Below, piece by piece: positions 32,285 to 43,914 of a stretch of 64,000 nucleotides of DNA. The position numbers and the translations under genes were made by a program. Within the stretch, counting starts at the first letter, position 1. Each line of letters starts with the position of its first letter. Source of the DNA: Arcuatula senhousia (taxonomy: Eukaryota; Mollusca; Bivalvia; Mytilida; Mytilidae); the NCBI GenBank assembly GCA_963971305.1, contig OZ020306.1:35609512-35673511 (forward strand), given 5' to 3'. The notes under the pieces were generated by a model. That model saw nothing but the letters and a program-made list of their open reading frames with translations. It was not told the origin of the DNA and searched no databases.

Positions 32285-32700
32285 CAATTTTCAATACTTG
32301 GAACGAAAATCGTGTCATCCAGAGTCTGTTTTCAAAGGGTTCATATCTGCTGAAATTTTAAGATTTATTAGATCATGTAACAATCAATGTGATTTCATGA
32401 GAGAAGTAGAACTATTCAAAGACAAACTTCTTCTCAGAGGATACAGTGAAACAGAAATTGAAAAAAATAATTACAGAAACAGTGAATAAAGAACGAAAGA
32501 ACTGTCTAACTTACAACCATTATCATAAAAACTCAAGACCACCGTTAGTATTCTCTACAAAATATAATCAGGTATGGAAAATGCATTAGAAAACAATGGA
32601 AGCTTATTGAAAATAACGAAGAAACAAAAAGAATATTTCTGAAACCGCCTATTATTGCGTACAAAAGAGAAAAAAAAGACCACTTGACATCTGCTAAATT
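32285..32700 (+). pseudogene. second Penelope-like RT lineage, C-terminal fragment
   Basis: Reads SCHPESVFKGFISAEILRFI, then RSCNNQCDFMREVELFKDKL and LLRGYSETEIEK. A one-base shift is then needed to continue as ETVNKERKNCLTYNHYHK, and further breaks follow before KPPIIAYKREKK. The SCHP...G...LR..R.C pattern is typical of the region after the YxDD box in Penelope-like proteins. Confidence 0.7.
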
Positions 32701-32932
32701 AAAGTAATATTAAATAAGAATTTTCCGACGCCTTTAATTGCGTACAAGAGAAAAAAATTGTAAGAACATTTTACATCTGAAAAATTTAAATGAAAGAATA
32801 AAAAATACGAATGCTAAGTAAATGAAAGGTGTTGAAAACGAAAAGTACTCAAACCAAATCAGCCAAATCCAGCACCGAGGATATCGACCATGTGCATTAC
32901 AAGTAAAGAAACCTGGTGTTCTTAACATTTTT

Positions 32933-33165
32933 GTCTCGCCTGCGAAGCAGAGCGGGACATAGGTGTTACTTTACCGGCGGCATCCCCATCTTTTGACCTT
33001 GACCTTGATTTTTTGGTTGAGTGACTGATTATTTTTATTGCATATATTTGCAATGTTTAAGTTCTATAAACATCTTTTGATCTCAGAAACTGAAAATCCA
33101 TGTAAATTCAAAATGTAGTGGAAGTAAGAAAGAATAATTGTTTCTGATGGTGCCGGCAGGCGAAA
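32933..33165 (-). mobile_element. short copy of the CGCCTGC-ended element
   Basis: Reverse orientation relative to 20863-21605, with both ends present (GTCTCGCCTGCG and GCAGGCGAAAC) but one internal unit instead of three. The copies also share CCATCAGAAAC and GTTAACTCTTGTTT at the outer end, so the true element may extend to about 33190. Confidence 0.7.
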
Positions 33166-33189
33166 CATACTTTAGTGTTAACTCTTGTT

Positions 33190-33650
33190 TGAATTTAAAA
33201 ATCAGAAATTTCGGCGACAAAAATATTCGAAATTTTATGGTAAATCGTGTACCTAAACCGAAACACCTTGATTTTAATATAAAATATTAATTACCTATTA
33301 TAACTAGTTTTATTATTCTAAATAATTTGTAATACATTGGTACACACATGGATCATTAAAATAATTAAGATTAATGTTCCACTTATTCAAGAGTTGTTCA
33401 CCCAGGAGGTGGATAATTATTAAGAAAGAGAATAGACTTTTATATTGAGAGAAATATACGTTTTTGAATTCGTATTTATTATTTTAATTTTATTTTTATA
33501 AAAGTCTGATAGGTTTTGCCGAAGTGCGTGGATGGGTACTTGACTAATGACCACTAATGAAATTTTATAATGACTAATCAAATTTGATACCAAATATAAT
33601 GATTATGGGTTTTAATATTAATATACAAATTTTGTCGTTATTACACAGCC
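33190..33650. other. no recognised feature
   Basis: AT-rich DNA inside the 6.3-kb insertion. Confidence 0.3.
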
Positions 33651-33654
33651 TTAT

Positions 33655-34200
33655 TACTAAGACTTGTGTTGTCTGTCCATTATGCTTTGTTTCAATTTCA
33701 GCACCATGAAAAAAATATCAAAATGAGTATTTAGACGGTTAATTTGGATATGCAATTTTCGATATTTCAAGGAGTAAGGCACCGACCATTTGATTTTCTG
33801 GTGGTGGGGGCTGGGATTTAAAAAAAAAATCTGGCTCTGATTTTTGGCCAAAAAAATAGTCGCTTAGGATATACAGTTTGTCATACTGAACCATCCTACG
33901 AAGTTTCAAATCATACCCATGTACAGTTTCTGAGAAAGGTTTGATAGAAACTTTCAAGTCAATTTTTATTTCGGCCTAGTCCCAAACAGGAAGTAGATGT
34001 CCGACAGGTCTCCATATCACTTAGGACGTATAGTTTGTCATACTGAACAATCCTACATAGTTTCAAACATTCTAATGTACATGTATGGTTCCTGAGAAAA
34101 GCCTGACGGAAATTCGTACGGACGCACGTACGTTCGGACGGACGGACGGACATGAGTAAAACTTAATGCCCTCGACTTGTCGTCGCAGGGGCATAAAAAG
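33655..34200. repeat. dispersed repeat with (GACG)n tail
   Basis: Two versions of CATACTGAAC(C/A)ATCCTAC with GTTTC(C)TGAGAAA follow one another, then an ACGGACG tract at about 34110-34152 and GGGGCATAAAAA. A relative of the first part lies at about 28985-29065. Confidence 0.55.
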
Positions 34201-34748
34201 AGATTTTCTTATCAAAATTCGCAGCGGTCGAAAAAATTTCCCGGTTCGGGTGAAAATCAAATGGTCGGTCCCTAACCTCACATCGCAGTAGCATTTGAAT
34301 CAAAACATGGGAAAGTCAAAAACAAGAAAAGTACTCAAAACCAAAATGTTCGAATAAGAAAGGCCAGGAAGCCAAATCTGAAAGATTTTATTCCAATATA
34401 ACTAAGTCATGTATGCCATATCTATATTATTAAATTAATAGACTTTTTTCTATGTTCGGATTTTATTTCTTTCACAATCTACTACATAATAAGTTTTTGT
34501 TATAAACATAAACAATAAACAGTGTACTTTATCACTATTGATTATTTCATTTTTCTGTCATGCTATGGGGGAAGGGGGGGGGGACAAAATGTGAAAAAAA
34601 ATTACGGAATATTGCCGAGTTTGATTTTAAAATTACAAATTAACCATACGTTCGTTTCTATGCCAAATATTTAAGCACTCTTCAGGTTTTGATAAAGATA
34701 ATAAAACAAGAAACGTAACATATCCGAAGCAAAAAAAAAAAAAAAAAA

Positions 34749-35719
34749 CTAGAAAATGTGTCTATGAGCCACAGGATGGCCCTCCCGTTCTTGAAATATC
34801 ATCGACCCTCAATGTGCATTACCTGGGATACGTGAAATATTATTGACCCCTAACATGTAGTATTCAAGATATGGACCTTAACCAAGAAATTAACCAAAGT
34901 CATTCATGCGTAAAATATAGGTCACAGTCACCTCATTTCTAGTGGGTGGTGTCACCTTACCTAAGACACATCTAGTAGTGAAATATCATTGACCCCCAAC
35001 ATCTAGTATCCAAGTTATGGACCTTAACCAAGAACTTAACCGAAGTCATTCATGCGTAAAATATAGGTCACAGTGACCTAATTTCTATTGGGTGGTGTCA
35101 CCTTACCTAAGACACATCTAGTGGTGAAATATCATTGACCCCCAACATCTAGTATCCAAGTTATGGACCTTAACCAAGAACTTAACCGAAGTCATTCATG
35201 CGTAAAATATAGGTCACAGTGACCTAATTTCTAGTGGGTGGTGTAGCCCTACCCAAGACCCATCTGGTGGTGAAATATCATTGACCCCCAACATCTAGTA
35301 TCCGAGTAATGGACCTTAACCAAGAACTTAACCAAAGTCATTCATGCGTAAAATATAGGTCACAGTGACCTAATTTCTATTGGGTGGTGTCACCTTACCT
35401 AAGACACATCTAGTGGTGAAATATCATTGACCCCCAACATCTAGTATCCAAGTTATGGACCTTAACCAAGAACTTAACCGAAGTCGTTCATGCATAAAAT
35501 ATAGGTCACAGTGAACTAATTTCTAGTGGGTGGTGTAGCCCTACCCAAGACCCATCTGGTGGTGAAATATCATTGACCCCCAACATCTACTATCCGAGTA
35601 ATGGACCTTAACCAAGAACTTAACCAAAGTGTTACGGACGGACGTACGGACGTACGGACGGACGGACGGACAAGGGTAAAACTATATGTCCGATCCACAT
35701 ACGTGGTCGGGCCATAAAA
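34749..35719 (+). mobile_element. element with 146-bp tandem array and 3' hairpin, copy 1
   Basis: Preceded by a poly-A run, it starts ACTAGAAAATGTGTCTATGA and ends CCGATCCACATACGTGGTCGG then GCCATAA, the last part a hairpin. Inside are six units spaced exactly 146 bp (ACCTTAACC at 34875, 35021, 35167, 35313, 35459, 35605), then an ACGGACGTACGG tract. The second copy, at 52592-53536, has an empty-site control. Confidence 0.8.
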
Positions 35720-36425
35720 AAAGGAGTTAGTAAAATGTTTAACTGGAGTCCAAGAAATAGCGTCCGAATTCTATTCCATTATATTTAAAACCGTCCCTGT
35801 CGGATGATCACTAATACTGAGTAACCTGAACTGATCAACTTCGATACATGTATATTATGTGTTACATGATTGTACATATTTTAAGCCTTCAGGTAGATAT
35901 ATAAAATAATAAAACAATAAACGTAACAATAAAAAAAATGAAAAGAAGATAGCAAAATGTCCAACTGCAGGCAAAGAAATAGCGCTTAGGAATTTAAAAA
36001 TTACAGGTCCAAATCCATTATTTTCAAATATTTTAAATAGGTTATGTTACAAAAATTGCAGGACTGAAACGATTTTAACAGGCCTAAACCTGTCGGACTG
36101 GTGCTAATTTGTAGATTGCAACTGACAACCAGTTCACCTAAAACTACACTAAAAACTTTGGTAAAGATACAGGTTCTTAATACAACAAGAATGCTACACG
36201 TAGCCCGGTTGAAGGGGTTATATTAAGGAGATGATAAAATGAACATGACTTGAATTGAAATGATAATGAGAAATATATTGGGGGTGGGGTAGGGTATTTA
36301 GATTCACTTATAGTTTTTTTTATGTTAAGCAAAATGAAAAAAAAAATAACAGTACCAGTACGAGTAAATGGGCAAAACAGTGGTTCAATAATGTTTTAGT
36401 GCGAGTTAGTTGAGAGTGGCAAAGG
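35720..36425. other. no recognised feature
   Basis: AT-rich DNA inside the 6.3-kb insertion; no repeat could be matched with confidence. Confidence 0.3.
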
Positions 36426-36529
36426 GGACACTAGAAATATGTTTCCCAACACGAAACACGGGGCAAAAATACAGACAAAACAGAGCATGTACATCTATGT
36501 CTATAACGAAAACCTGAGAAATCAAAATC

Positions 36530-36672
36530 ACGAAATAGAAAATAATGAGATGTGGAATAAGTGTATGCGACACAGCCCACAATTAAACGGCAATTTAGAA
36601 AAACCACAATGGACAACCGCCAGCAGCCTTCAACGAGGCCATTTGTTCTGCAATTGGCCCATGGTCTGAAAA
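36530..36672 (-). repeat. repeat B fragment
   Basis: Reverse complement of the GACCATGGGCCAATTGCAG to GTGTCGCGTACAC part of repeat B. Confidence 0.6.
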
Positions 36673-37399
36673 AATGCATACATTTCAAATCCAGCTCTGA
36701 AATAGTCACGAAAGCATCAAAAATTAGACCGTCGAAAACGTTGCACGAAAATTAACATGAATTTATCACCCTTTCATTTTTGATAGGCAAAAAACTAAAA
36801 CAGTATGGTAACGGGTAAATGAGCAAAGAGTGAGTACATCATGATGTTTAGAGTGAGTCAGTTAGTTGCACAATATGGGTTATATATGGGCGATAGACAT
36901 TAAGGAGATAATGTAAGAACATTAATTTTGATGAGAAATATATCACGAGGTGTTGTGGTAAACAAAGGAACAATGAATGGTGAAGACCACTTGAAATATG
37001 GAAATGGACGGAAACACTACTTGGTGACCAACAAAAAGAAAAATAATTTATGTGCATCTGTATTTATGTTAGCCCATTATTGTCAGCATTCAGGTTTTAA
37101 ATTCCAAGGTCCCATATCGATGGAAATGTTCAGGCAACTTTCCCCGCGAATTCGCGGGTGCCTTCTAGTACTGTATATATACATAAAATACCAAGGAATA
37201 TAGATATGACTGTTCACAACTGTTAATATGTTTTGTATAAAGTTTTGAAACAGTGCATTTAGTACTCGGTACTCAGGGAAAAATAAAGCAGTACTCGGTA
37301 CTCAAAGCAAAATTTAAGGGTACTCGGTACTCAAGGGGGAGGGGGGTTATACCCCCAATTAGCTGAGCTTTTATTATTTTCTAGTTTGGAATACAATGG

Positions 37400-38035
37400 G
37401 TAAAGGTTTTCATCACACTCAAAAGTAAATAAAATACACACTCAAAAGAATGAAAAAAAAAAACGCACTCAAAATAAAAGATAAATTCCGCACTCAAACT
37501 GACTGTGTTAGCACTCAAAATTATGTGCATTTTTTTTTCGCGCAGATCTCATAAATATTTATATTATGTTGGTGTTTTTATGCGTTTTGAAATATGAAAG
37601 GTTCCGAATGCATCTCAAACTTCAGAAAAACCATGATCGATTATTCAAATCAATCTAATGAATATTTATGATTTCTGCGCGAGGAAAATGCGCATAATTT
37701 TGAGTGCAAACACAGTCAGTTTGAGTGCGCAATTTATTTCTTATTTTGAGTGTGCTTTTTTCTTCATTCTTTTGAGTGTGTATTTTGTTTAATTTTGAGT
37801 GTGATGAAAACTTTTGAGTGTGTTATTACAAATTTTGAGTGTCTTATTTAAAAGTTTGAGTGTGTTATGCTAATTTTGAGTGTGATGAAAACTTTTGAGT
37901 GTGTTATTACAAATTTTGAGTGTGTTATTTAAAGTTTGAGTGTGTAATGCTAATTTTGAGTGTGATGAAAACTTTTGAGTGTGTTATTACAAATTTTTAG
38001 TGTGTTATTTAAAAGTTTGAGTGTGTAATGCTAGT
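37400..38035. mobile_element. GAGTGTG foldback with tandem tail
   Basis: Left arm (37404 to about 37570, CACTCAAAA words) is the reverse complement of the right arm (about 37660-37815, TTTTGAGTG words); GTTTGAGTGCG and TGCGCATAATTTTGAGTG mark the inner part. The right side continues as three tandem units of about 81 bp (starting 37801, 37882, 37962). It lies in element C sequence just outside the 6.3-kb insertion. Confidence 0.8.
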
Positions 38036-38040
38036 TTATA

Positions 38041-39514
38041 TTTGAATCATACTTTTGACGAAAACGGCGTGCCATAAGCACTCATGCTAATAAACAAATG
38101 TACCAAGTTTGAATGTAATTGGATGCATGGTGTTAGACAAGTTAACGATTTTATTGTAATGATGAAATCCTGTAAAAATGATCAATTTCGACGTTCTAAG
38201 GGAAATAACTCCTAAAAGGAACATTCGACAGCATTGATCCTTTACATTTTATGTAGATCTTGATGTGCTAAACAATATACAATTTAAATTTCTTTAATAA
38301 CTTTAATAGTTTTCAAGATATTGAGCTTAACATGTGCAAATTTTGCAAAAAAAATCGGAAAAAGGGCAATAACTCCTACATGGGATATTGAATTTTCTTG
38401 AAAATTTCAGGGCTGGTAGATCTTGACGTGCTGATTACTTTTGCCCTGACCCCTTTGTTCTATTTTTAGCCATGGCGGCCATGTTCTTTTACGAATCAAA
38501 AATCCGAACGATAGTTTTGTACACATAATGCTACTTAACAACTGTACCAAGTTTGGTTGCAATTGGACTTCTGGTATCGGACAAGTTAACGTTTGAATAA
38601 TTGTTAACAGCCAACGACGACGACGGACGCCAAGTGATGGTATAAGCTCACGTCAAGGTGAGCTAAAAGTGTAAATTTTTGAAAAAAATCCAAAAAAGGG
38701 CAATAACTCCTACATGGGTTGTTGGATCTTCTTCAAAATTTCTTTGCAGGTAGATCTTGAGGTGCTGATCACTTTAACTTATTGTCAGAATTTTGATATC
38801 TGTGACCGTTTTTGAGTTATTTGCAAAAAACTACAATTTACCCCTATGTTCTATATTTAGCCATGGTGGCAATATTTTTTGTCGAATCAAAAATCCAAAC
38901 AGTAAATTAATTATGAAGCACATATGCCAATTAACAATTGTACCAAGTTTAGTTGTAATTTGACTTATGGTGTCAGAGGAGTTAACGTTTGAAAAAGTTT
39001 ACGGACGACGGACGCCAAGTGATGGCAATAGCTCACCTGACTTCGGGTCAGGTGAGCTAAAAAGGTGACCCTATTACAGATTTTGTAGGTCTTGATGTGC
39101 TTAACAACATGCAATTTGAATTTCTCAAATACCTTTAATAGTTTTCAAGATATTGCAGTTAAAAAGTGTGATTTTTTTAAAAATCCGGGAAAAGGGCAAT
39201 AACTCCTACATCGGTAGTTGGATCTTCTTGAACATTTCAAGGCAGGTAGATCTTAAGGTGCTGAACAATTTACTTCACACCAGAATTTTGATATCTGTCA
39301 CCGTTTTTTAGTTATTTGCAAAAAACTGCAATTTATCCCTATGCTCTATGTTTAGCCATGGCGGTCATGTTTTTTTAACGAATAAAAAATCCAAACATCA
39401 GAATTGTAGCATATATGCTATTTAACATGTGGGCCAAGATCTTCTTGAGGTGCTGAACACTTTAACCATCTGCCAGAATTTTGATATCTGTCACCGTTTT
39501 TGAGTTATTTTGAT
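38041..39514 (+). repeat. element C 3' modules in tandem
   Basis: Repeats of GGGCAATAACTCCTACAT, GGTAGATCTTGAGGTGCTGA, AGCCATGG(C/T)GG-CATGTT and CCAAGTTTGGTTGCAATTGG. Two complete 3' ends are seen: hairpin plus GAGCTAAAA at about 38650-38668, and CACCTGAC-TTCGG-GTCAGGTG plus AGCTAA at 39034-39060. Each is preceded by a GGACGACGGACGCCAAGTGA box. Confidence 0.75.
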
Positions 39515-41290
39515 CAAAAATCTAAACACAAATTTGGTGCAGGACACCCTAAGGATCATTCATACCAAGTTTTATTAAATACTTTTAAGCAGTTTCAGAG
39601 GAGAAGATTTTTGAAAAATTGTTTACGGACGACAGACGTCAACGACGACAACAGAGGACGACGACGACGACAGACGCCAAGTGATGGCAATAACTCACAT
39701 TGACCTTCGGAAAACTAAATATAGAATTAAAAGTTACTGAGACGAACAAAATAATAAATGCTTAGATCTTATTGGTTTTCTTTCTGAATAAATGTGACTA
39801 TATAGACCAGGGATACATCTATGAAATGCACAACCTCAAAATGCAAAGCTTCTAGTACCAAAAGTGAATGTTCTATGATTTTAAAGTCAAACTTTACCCA
39901 CACTGCCAAAGGGGATATACATGTAAGAAATCCTTTTATACTGCAGAGGAAGATTTCATATCTCTATAAAATAATTAAAAAATATACAGAATTTTATGAC
40001 ATCACCTGTATTTACCTATATATTGTCCAATTAAGCTTTAACCCAAACGACAACTGCTATTAGCCCAAATGTTTGGTTTTTTTTAGCCCAAACGTGAATC
40101 CTCCTTTTAATGCACAAGTCATACACAACAGGGTTTTCCAGTTTAATGGGGGAGGGCACAGGAGTATCTGGAGGAAACAACCGACACCTTAATAGGGAAT
40201 GCCCTAGTGACTGATTGTTTAGAACCAGTGTTTTCACCCTGTACTTAAAATAAAGTAAATGTAGTAATTAATTTTCGTTGTGTACTAAATTTCGCTATGT
40301 TTGCGGTCAACGAAAATTAAAACTCAAGAAAAATAGTACACACGAACATGCAATGATCATATGTAAAATCAAAGTATGATCATTGAAAAATGAAACAAGA
40401 GGCTCCAAGGAGCATGAATTGCTCACCTGGTCTTGATGTCAACCCTTTGTAGACTTTTGTATAGCTTAATGAGCTGAATGTTTAAGCAAGAAAAATCTTT
40501 TCTCTAACTGCAAAAGTTTTCATTCTATAAGCAAAAAACACTATTTTTTCACCCATAAAGGACCATGACCCCTTTAAGGAATCATCTGCGAAAAACCATG
40601 AAAACGTTGATTTAGGGGATGTAACCCCTATAAGGGATCATCTGACAACTTCGACCTATGAATGCTTTTGTTGAGCTAAATGTGCTGAACATTTATGCAT
40701 GCAACAGCAATAGTTTTCATACTATAGGCCAAAAACACTATTTTTGGGCTTTAAGGGGCTGTTACCCCTTCAAGGGGTCATCTGACAACTTCGACCTTAT
40801 GAATGCTTTTGTAGAGCTAACTGAGCTAAACATTTAAGCAAGCAACAGCTTTTCTCTATCTGCAATAGCTTTCATTCTATAGGCCAACACACTATTTTTT
40901 GCCTTCGAGGGGCTGCAACCCCTATACGGCGTCATCTGACAACTTCGACCCTATGAAAAAACACTATTTTTCGCCTTTAAGGGGCTGCAACCCCTATAAG
41001 GGGTCATCAGACAACTTCGGCCCTATGAAGACTTTTGTAGAGCTAAATGAGCTGAACATTGAAGCAAGCAACAGCTTTTCCCTTTCACTGTATAAGCCAA
41101 AAACATGAACAAACGCTATTTTTCACCTTTAAGGGGCTGTTACCCCTATAAGGGATCATCTGACAACTTCGACCAAATGGAAACTTTAGTAGAACTTTTG
41201 ATGCTGAAGCAGTAAGGTGGCATCAAGTTTTTCTATTTCTTATACTTTTTGATTTACAAGCCAAAAACAGTAGTCTGCCCCACTGGTCTA
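39515..41290 (+). repeat. segmental duplication, copy 1
   Basis: Collinear and highly similar to 48838-50560. It includes an otherwise unique block (about 39715-40380, with GACTATATAGACCAGGGATA and GGAAACAACCGACACCTTAA) and the start of a 155-bp array. Confidence 0.85.
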
Positions 41291-41442
41291 TCTTTAGTAA
41301 CGTCAGCCATGTTTTTTGACGGATCAAAAATCAAAACATAAGTTTGGTGCAGGACACCCTAAGGATCATTCATAATAAGTTTCATTAAATTCTGTTCAGT
41401 AGTTTTAGAGAAGATTTTTGAAAAATTGTTAACGGACGACAT

Positions 41443-41473
<31 letters not shown>

Positions 41474-41515
41474 ACGCCAAGTGATGGCAATAGCTCACCG
41501 GTCCAGGTGAGCTAA
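40392..41515 (+). mobile_element. element C, full-length copy with 155-bp array
   Basis: Starts AACAAGAGGCTCC with a near-palindrome and ends with CACCGGTCCAGGTGAGCTAA. The interior repeats AAGGGGCTG(C/T)-ACCCCTATA, GTCATCTGACAACTTCG, TTTTGTAGAGCTAAATGAGC and AAGCAAGCAACAGCTTTTC. GCTCACCTG near the left end and CAGGTGAGC at the right end are inverted repeats. Confidence 0.75.
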
Positions 41516-41589
41516 AAACGTGAAAATTAATACATGTACCTACAAAATAGACATTTGGGTTGAATTTAGATGGATTAACAACTGCAATA

Positions 41590-41800
41590 AAAAGCTTCGC
41601 CGAGCGCAGCATGATACGATCGCAGCATGTTGAACCCTGTACGTTTTAGGCCCAATATGGATAATCAATTGTTCTGGACACATGCAACCCATGGTGGACT
41701 GACAAAGGTTTTTGACACATGCAGCTTATGGTGGACTTTCCACTCACATTTTAAAAGCCTGTTGTGGATTGACGAGTTTTGGTTACTGGAATTTTTTGGT
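41590..41800 (+). repeat. dispersed repeat shared with 8.14-8.35 kb
   Basis: TTGAACCCTGTACGTTTTAGGCCCAATATGG and two CATGGTGGACT-like blocks in the same order as at 8140-8345 (quoted here in parts of one run only as landmarks). Confidence 0.5.
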
Positions 41801-41858
41801 GAGGTTTGAACGAGTAAAAAAGTTTCAATTTTGGCCCCTTATTACGTGATAGTGGAAC

Positions 41859-43379
41859 AAGAGGCTCCCAGTAGCCTGAATCGCTCACCTGGTCTTGATG
41901 TCAACCCTATGAGGAACTTTGTAAAGCTAAATAAACTGAACATTTAAGCAAGCAACAGCCTTTTCTCTTTCAGCAATAGTTTTCATTCTGCAGGCCAAAA
42001 ATGTGAAACATGTTATTTTAAGGGCCGTCTGACAACTCTGACTCTATAGAGACCTTTGTTGAGAGCTTAATGAACTGAACATTAAAACAAGCAACCATTT
42101 TTTTTCTGCTATAGTTATCATTATATACCGGTAAGCCAAAAACATGAAAACGTGTTAATTTAGGGGCTGCAATCCTTATAAGGGGTCATCTGAAAACTTT
42201 AACCCTATAAAGGCTTTTGTTGAGCCAAATGAGCTGAACATTGAAGCAAGCAACAGCTTTTCTCTATCTGCAATAGTTTTCATTCTATAGGCCAAAAACA
42301 CTATTTTTCGCCTTTAAGGAGCTGTAACCCCTATAAGGGGTCATCTGACAACTTTGACCCAATCAAGACTTTTGTAGAGCTTAATGAGTTGAACAATTAA
42401 GCAAGCAAAAGCTTTTCTCTATCTGCAATAGTTTTCATTCTACAGACCAAAAACACTATTTTTCGTCTTTAAGGGGCTGTAACCCCTATAAGGGGTCACC
42501 TGACAACTTTGACCCAATGAAGACTTTTGTAGAGCTAAATGAGTTGAACATTTAAGCAAGCACCAGCTTTTCGCTGTCTGCAATAGTTTTCATTCTACAG
42601 ACCGAAAACACTAAATTTCACCTTTAAGGGGCTGTAACCCCTATAAGGGGTCATCTGATAACTTCGACTCAAAAGCCACTTTTGTAGAGCCAATTGAGCT
42701 GAACATTAAAGCAAGCAACAGCTTTTCTCTATCTGCTATAGTTTTCATTCTATAGGCCAAAAACACTATTTTTCGCATTTAAGGGGCTGTAACCCCTATA
42801 AGGGTTCATCTGACAACTTCGACTCTATGGACACATTTGTAGAGCTAAATGAGTTGAACATTTAAGCAAGCAACAGCTTTTCTCTATCTGCATTATCTGC
42901 ATTAGTTTTCATTCTACAGGCCAAAAACACTATTTTTGGCCTTTAAGGGGTTGTAACCCCTATAAGGGGTCATCTGACAACTTCCACTCAATGGACACTT
43001 TTGTAGAGCTAATTGAGCTGAACTTTAAGCAAGCAACAGCTTTTCTCTATCTGCAAAAGTTTTCATTCTACAGGTCAAAAACACTATTTTTTTCCTTTAA
43101 GGGGCTGTAACCCCTATAAGGGATCATCTGACATCTTCGACTCTAAGGACACTTTTGTAGAGCTTATTGATCTGAACATTTAAGCAACGGATCAAAAATT
43201 GAAACACAAGTTTGGTGCAGGGCACCCTAAGGATCAATCATACCAAGTTTCATTGAATTCTGTTCAGTAATTTCAGAGGAGAAGATTTTTGAAAAATTGT
43301 TAACGGACGACGACGACGACGACGACGGACGCCAAGTGATGAAAAAAGCTCACATGGACCTTTGGTCCAGGTGAGCTAA
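41859..43379 (+). mobile_element. element C, longest array copy
   Basis: Left end AACAAGAGGCTCCCAG, right end GGACCTTTGGTCCAGGTGAG then CTAA. AAGGGGCTG recurs at 42471, 42626, 42781, 42945 and 43099, a spacing of 155 bp; one interval is 164 because ATCTGCATT is duplicated. A (CGA)n tract precedes the end. Confidence 0.8.
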
Positions 43380-43579
43380 AAGGGGGGGGGGTGCAAAACA
43401 TGCAAAAAAAAATCAAAATCCAACCACGAATAAAAAGTTTCGATTTTGGCCCCTTTTGACCCCAAATTACATAACGGGGAAAAAGGGGGTGGGGATGCGA
43501 AAATTCATCAGGTTCAATCTTTATTGTAAGAAAAATTCTTGACATATTTCACAGCAATAGGCCAACTAGGATTAAAGTT

Positions 43580-43900
43580 TTAGTGGAAAAAATACAATAT
43601 TTGAATTTTTTTGTCCCTTTGGGCCCCTAATTTTGAAACGACAAAAGGGGAGACCCCAAAATCAATCCCATTCATCCTTTTATTGTAAGGAACATTATTG
43701 CCAGATTGCAAAGCAATGGGATAACTAGAACTAAAGTTATCGTGCCAACAAACATAAAAGTAGCATTTTTGGCCCCTAATTTTGAAATGAAAAATGGGGG
43801 GACCCCCAAAATCAATCCCATTCATCCTTTTATGGTAAGGAACATCATTGTAAATTTCATAGTAATCGGATAACTGGAACTTAAGTTATTGCACCAACAC
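43580..43900 (+). repeat. dispersed repeat (CCCCTAATTTTGAAA units)
   Basis: Two tandem units with GGCCCCTAATTTTGAAA, CAATCCCATTCATCCTTTTA and GGATAACT(A/G)GAACT(A/T)AAGTTAT; related to 8.45-8.78 and 50.70-50.85 kb. Confidence 0.6.
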
Positions 43901-43914
43901 TAAAAAGTTAACAT

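Larger units (their letters stand above)
31049..37362. mobile_element. 6.3-kb insertion with iterated GTACTCGGTACT ends and 6-7 bp target duplication
   Basis: The host repeat (element C) is cut at CAATTAG: left junction 31049-31055, right junction 37356-37362. An uninterrupted host copy at 46.3 kb (TTCAATTAGCTGAAA) shows the empty state. Ends of the insertion read GTGGGTATAACCCCCC (31056) and GGGGGGTTATACCCCC (ends 37355-37356). Each end has three iterations of AGTACTCGGTACT within about 100 bp. Inside are Penelope debris, repeats A and B, a CGCCTGC element copy and a 146-bp array. No transposase was recognised. Confidence 0.8.

Noticed and set aside
36431..36709. 92-codon minus-strand frame as a gene
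   Set aside because: Most of it is the reverse complement of repeat B, which has no conserved frame between its copies.
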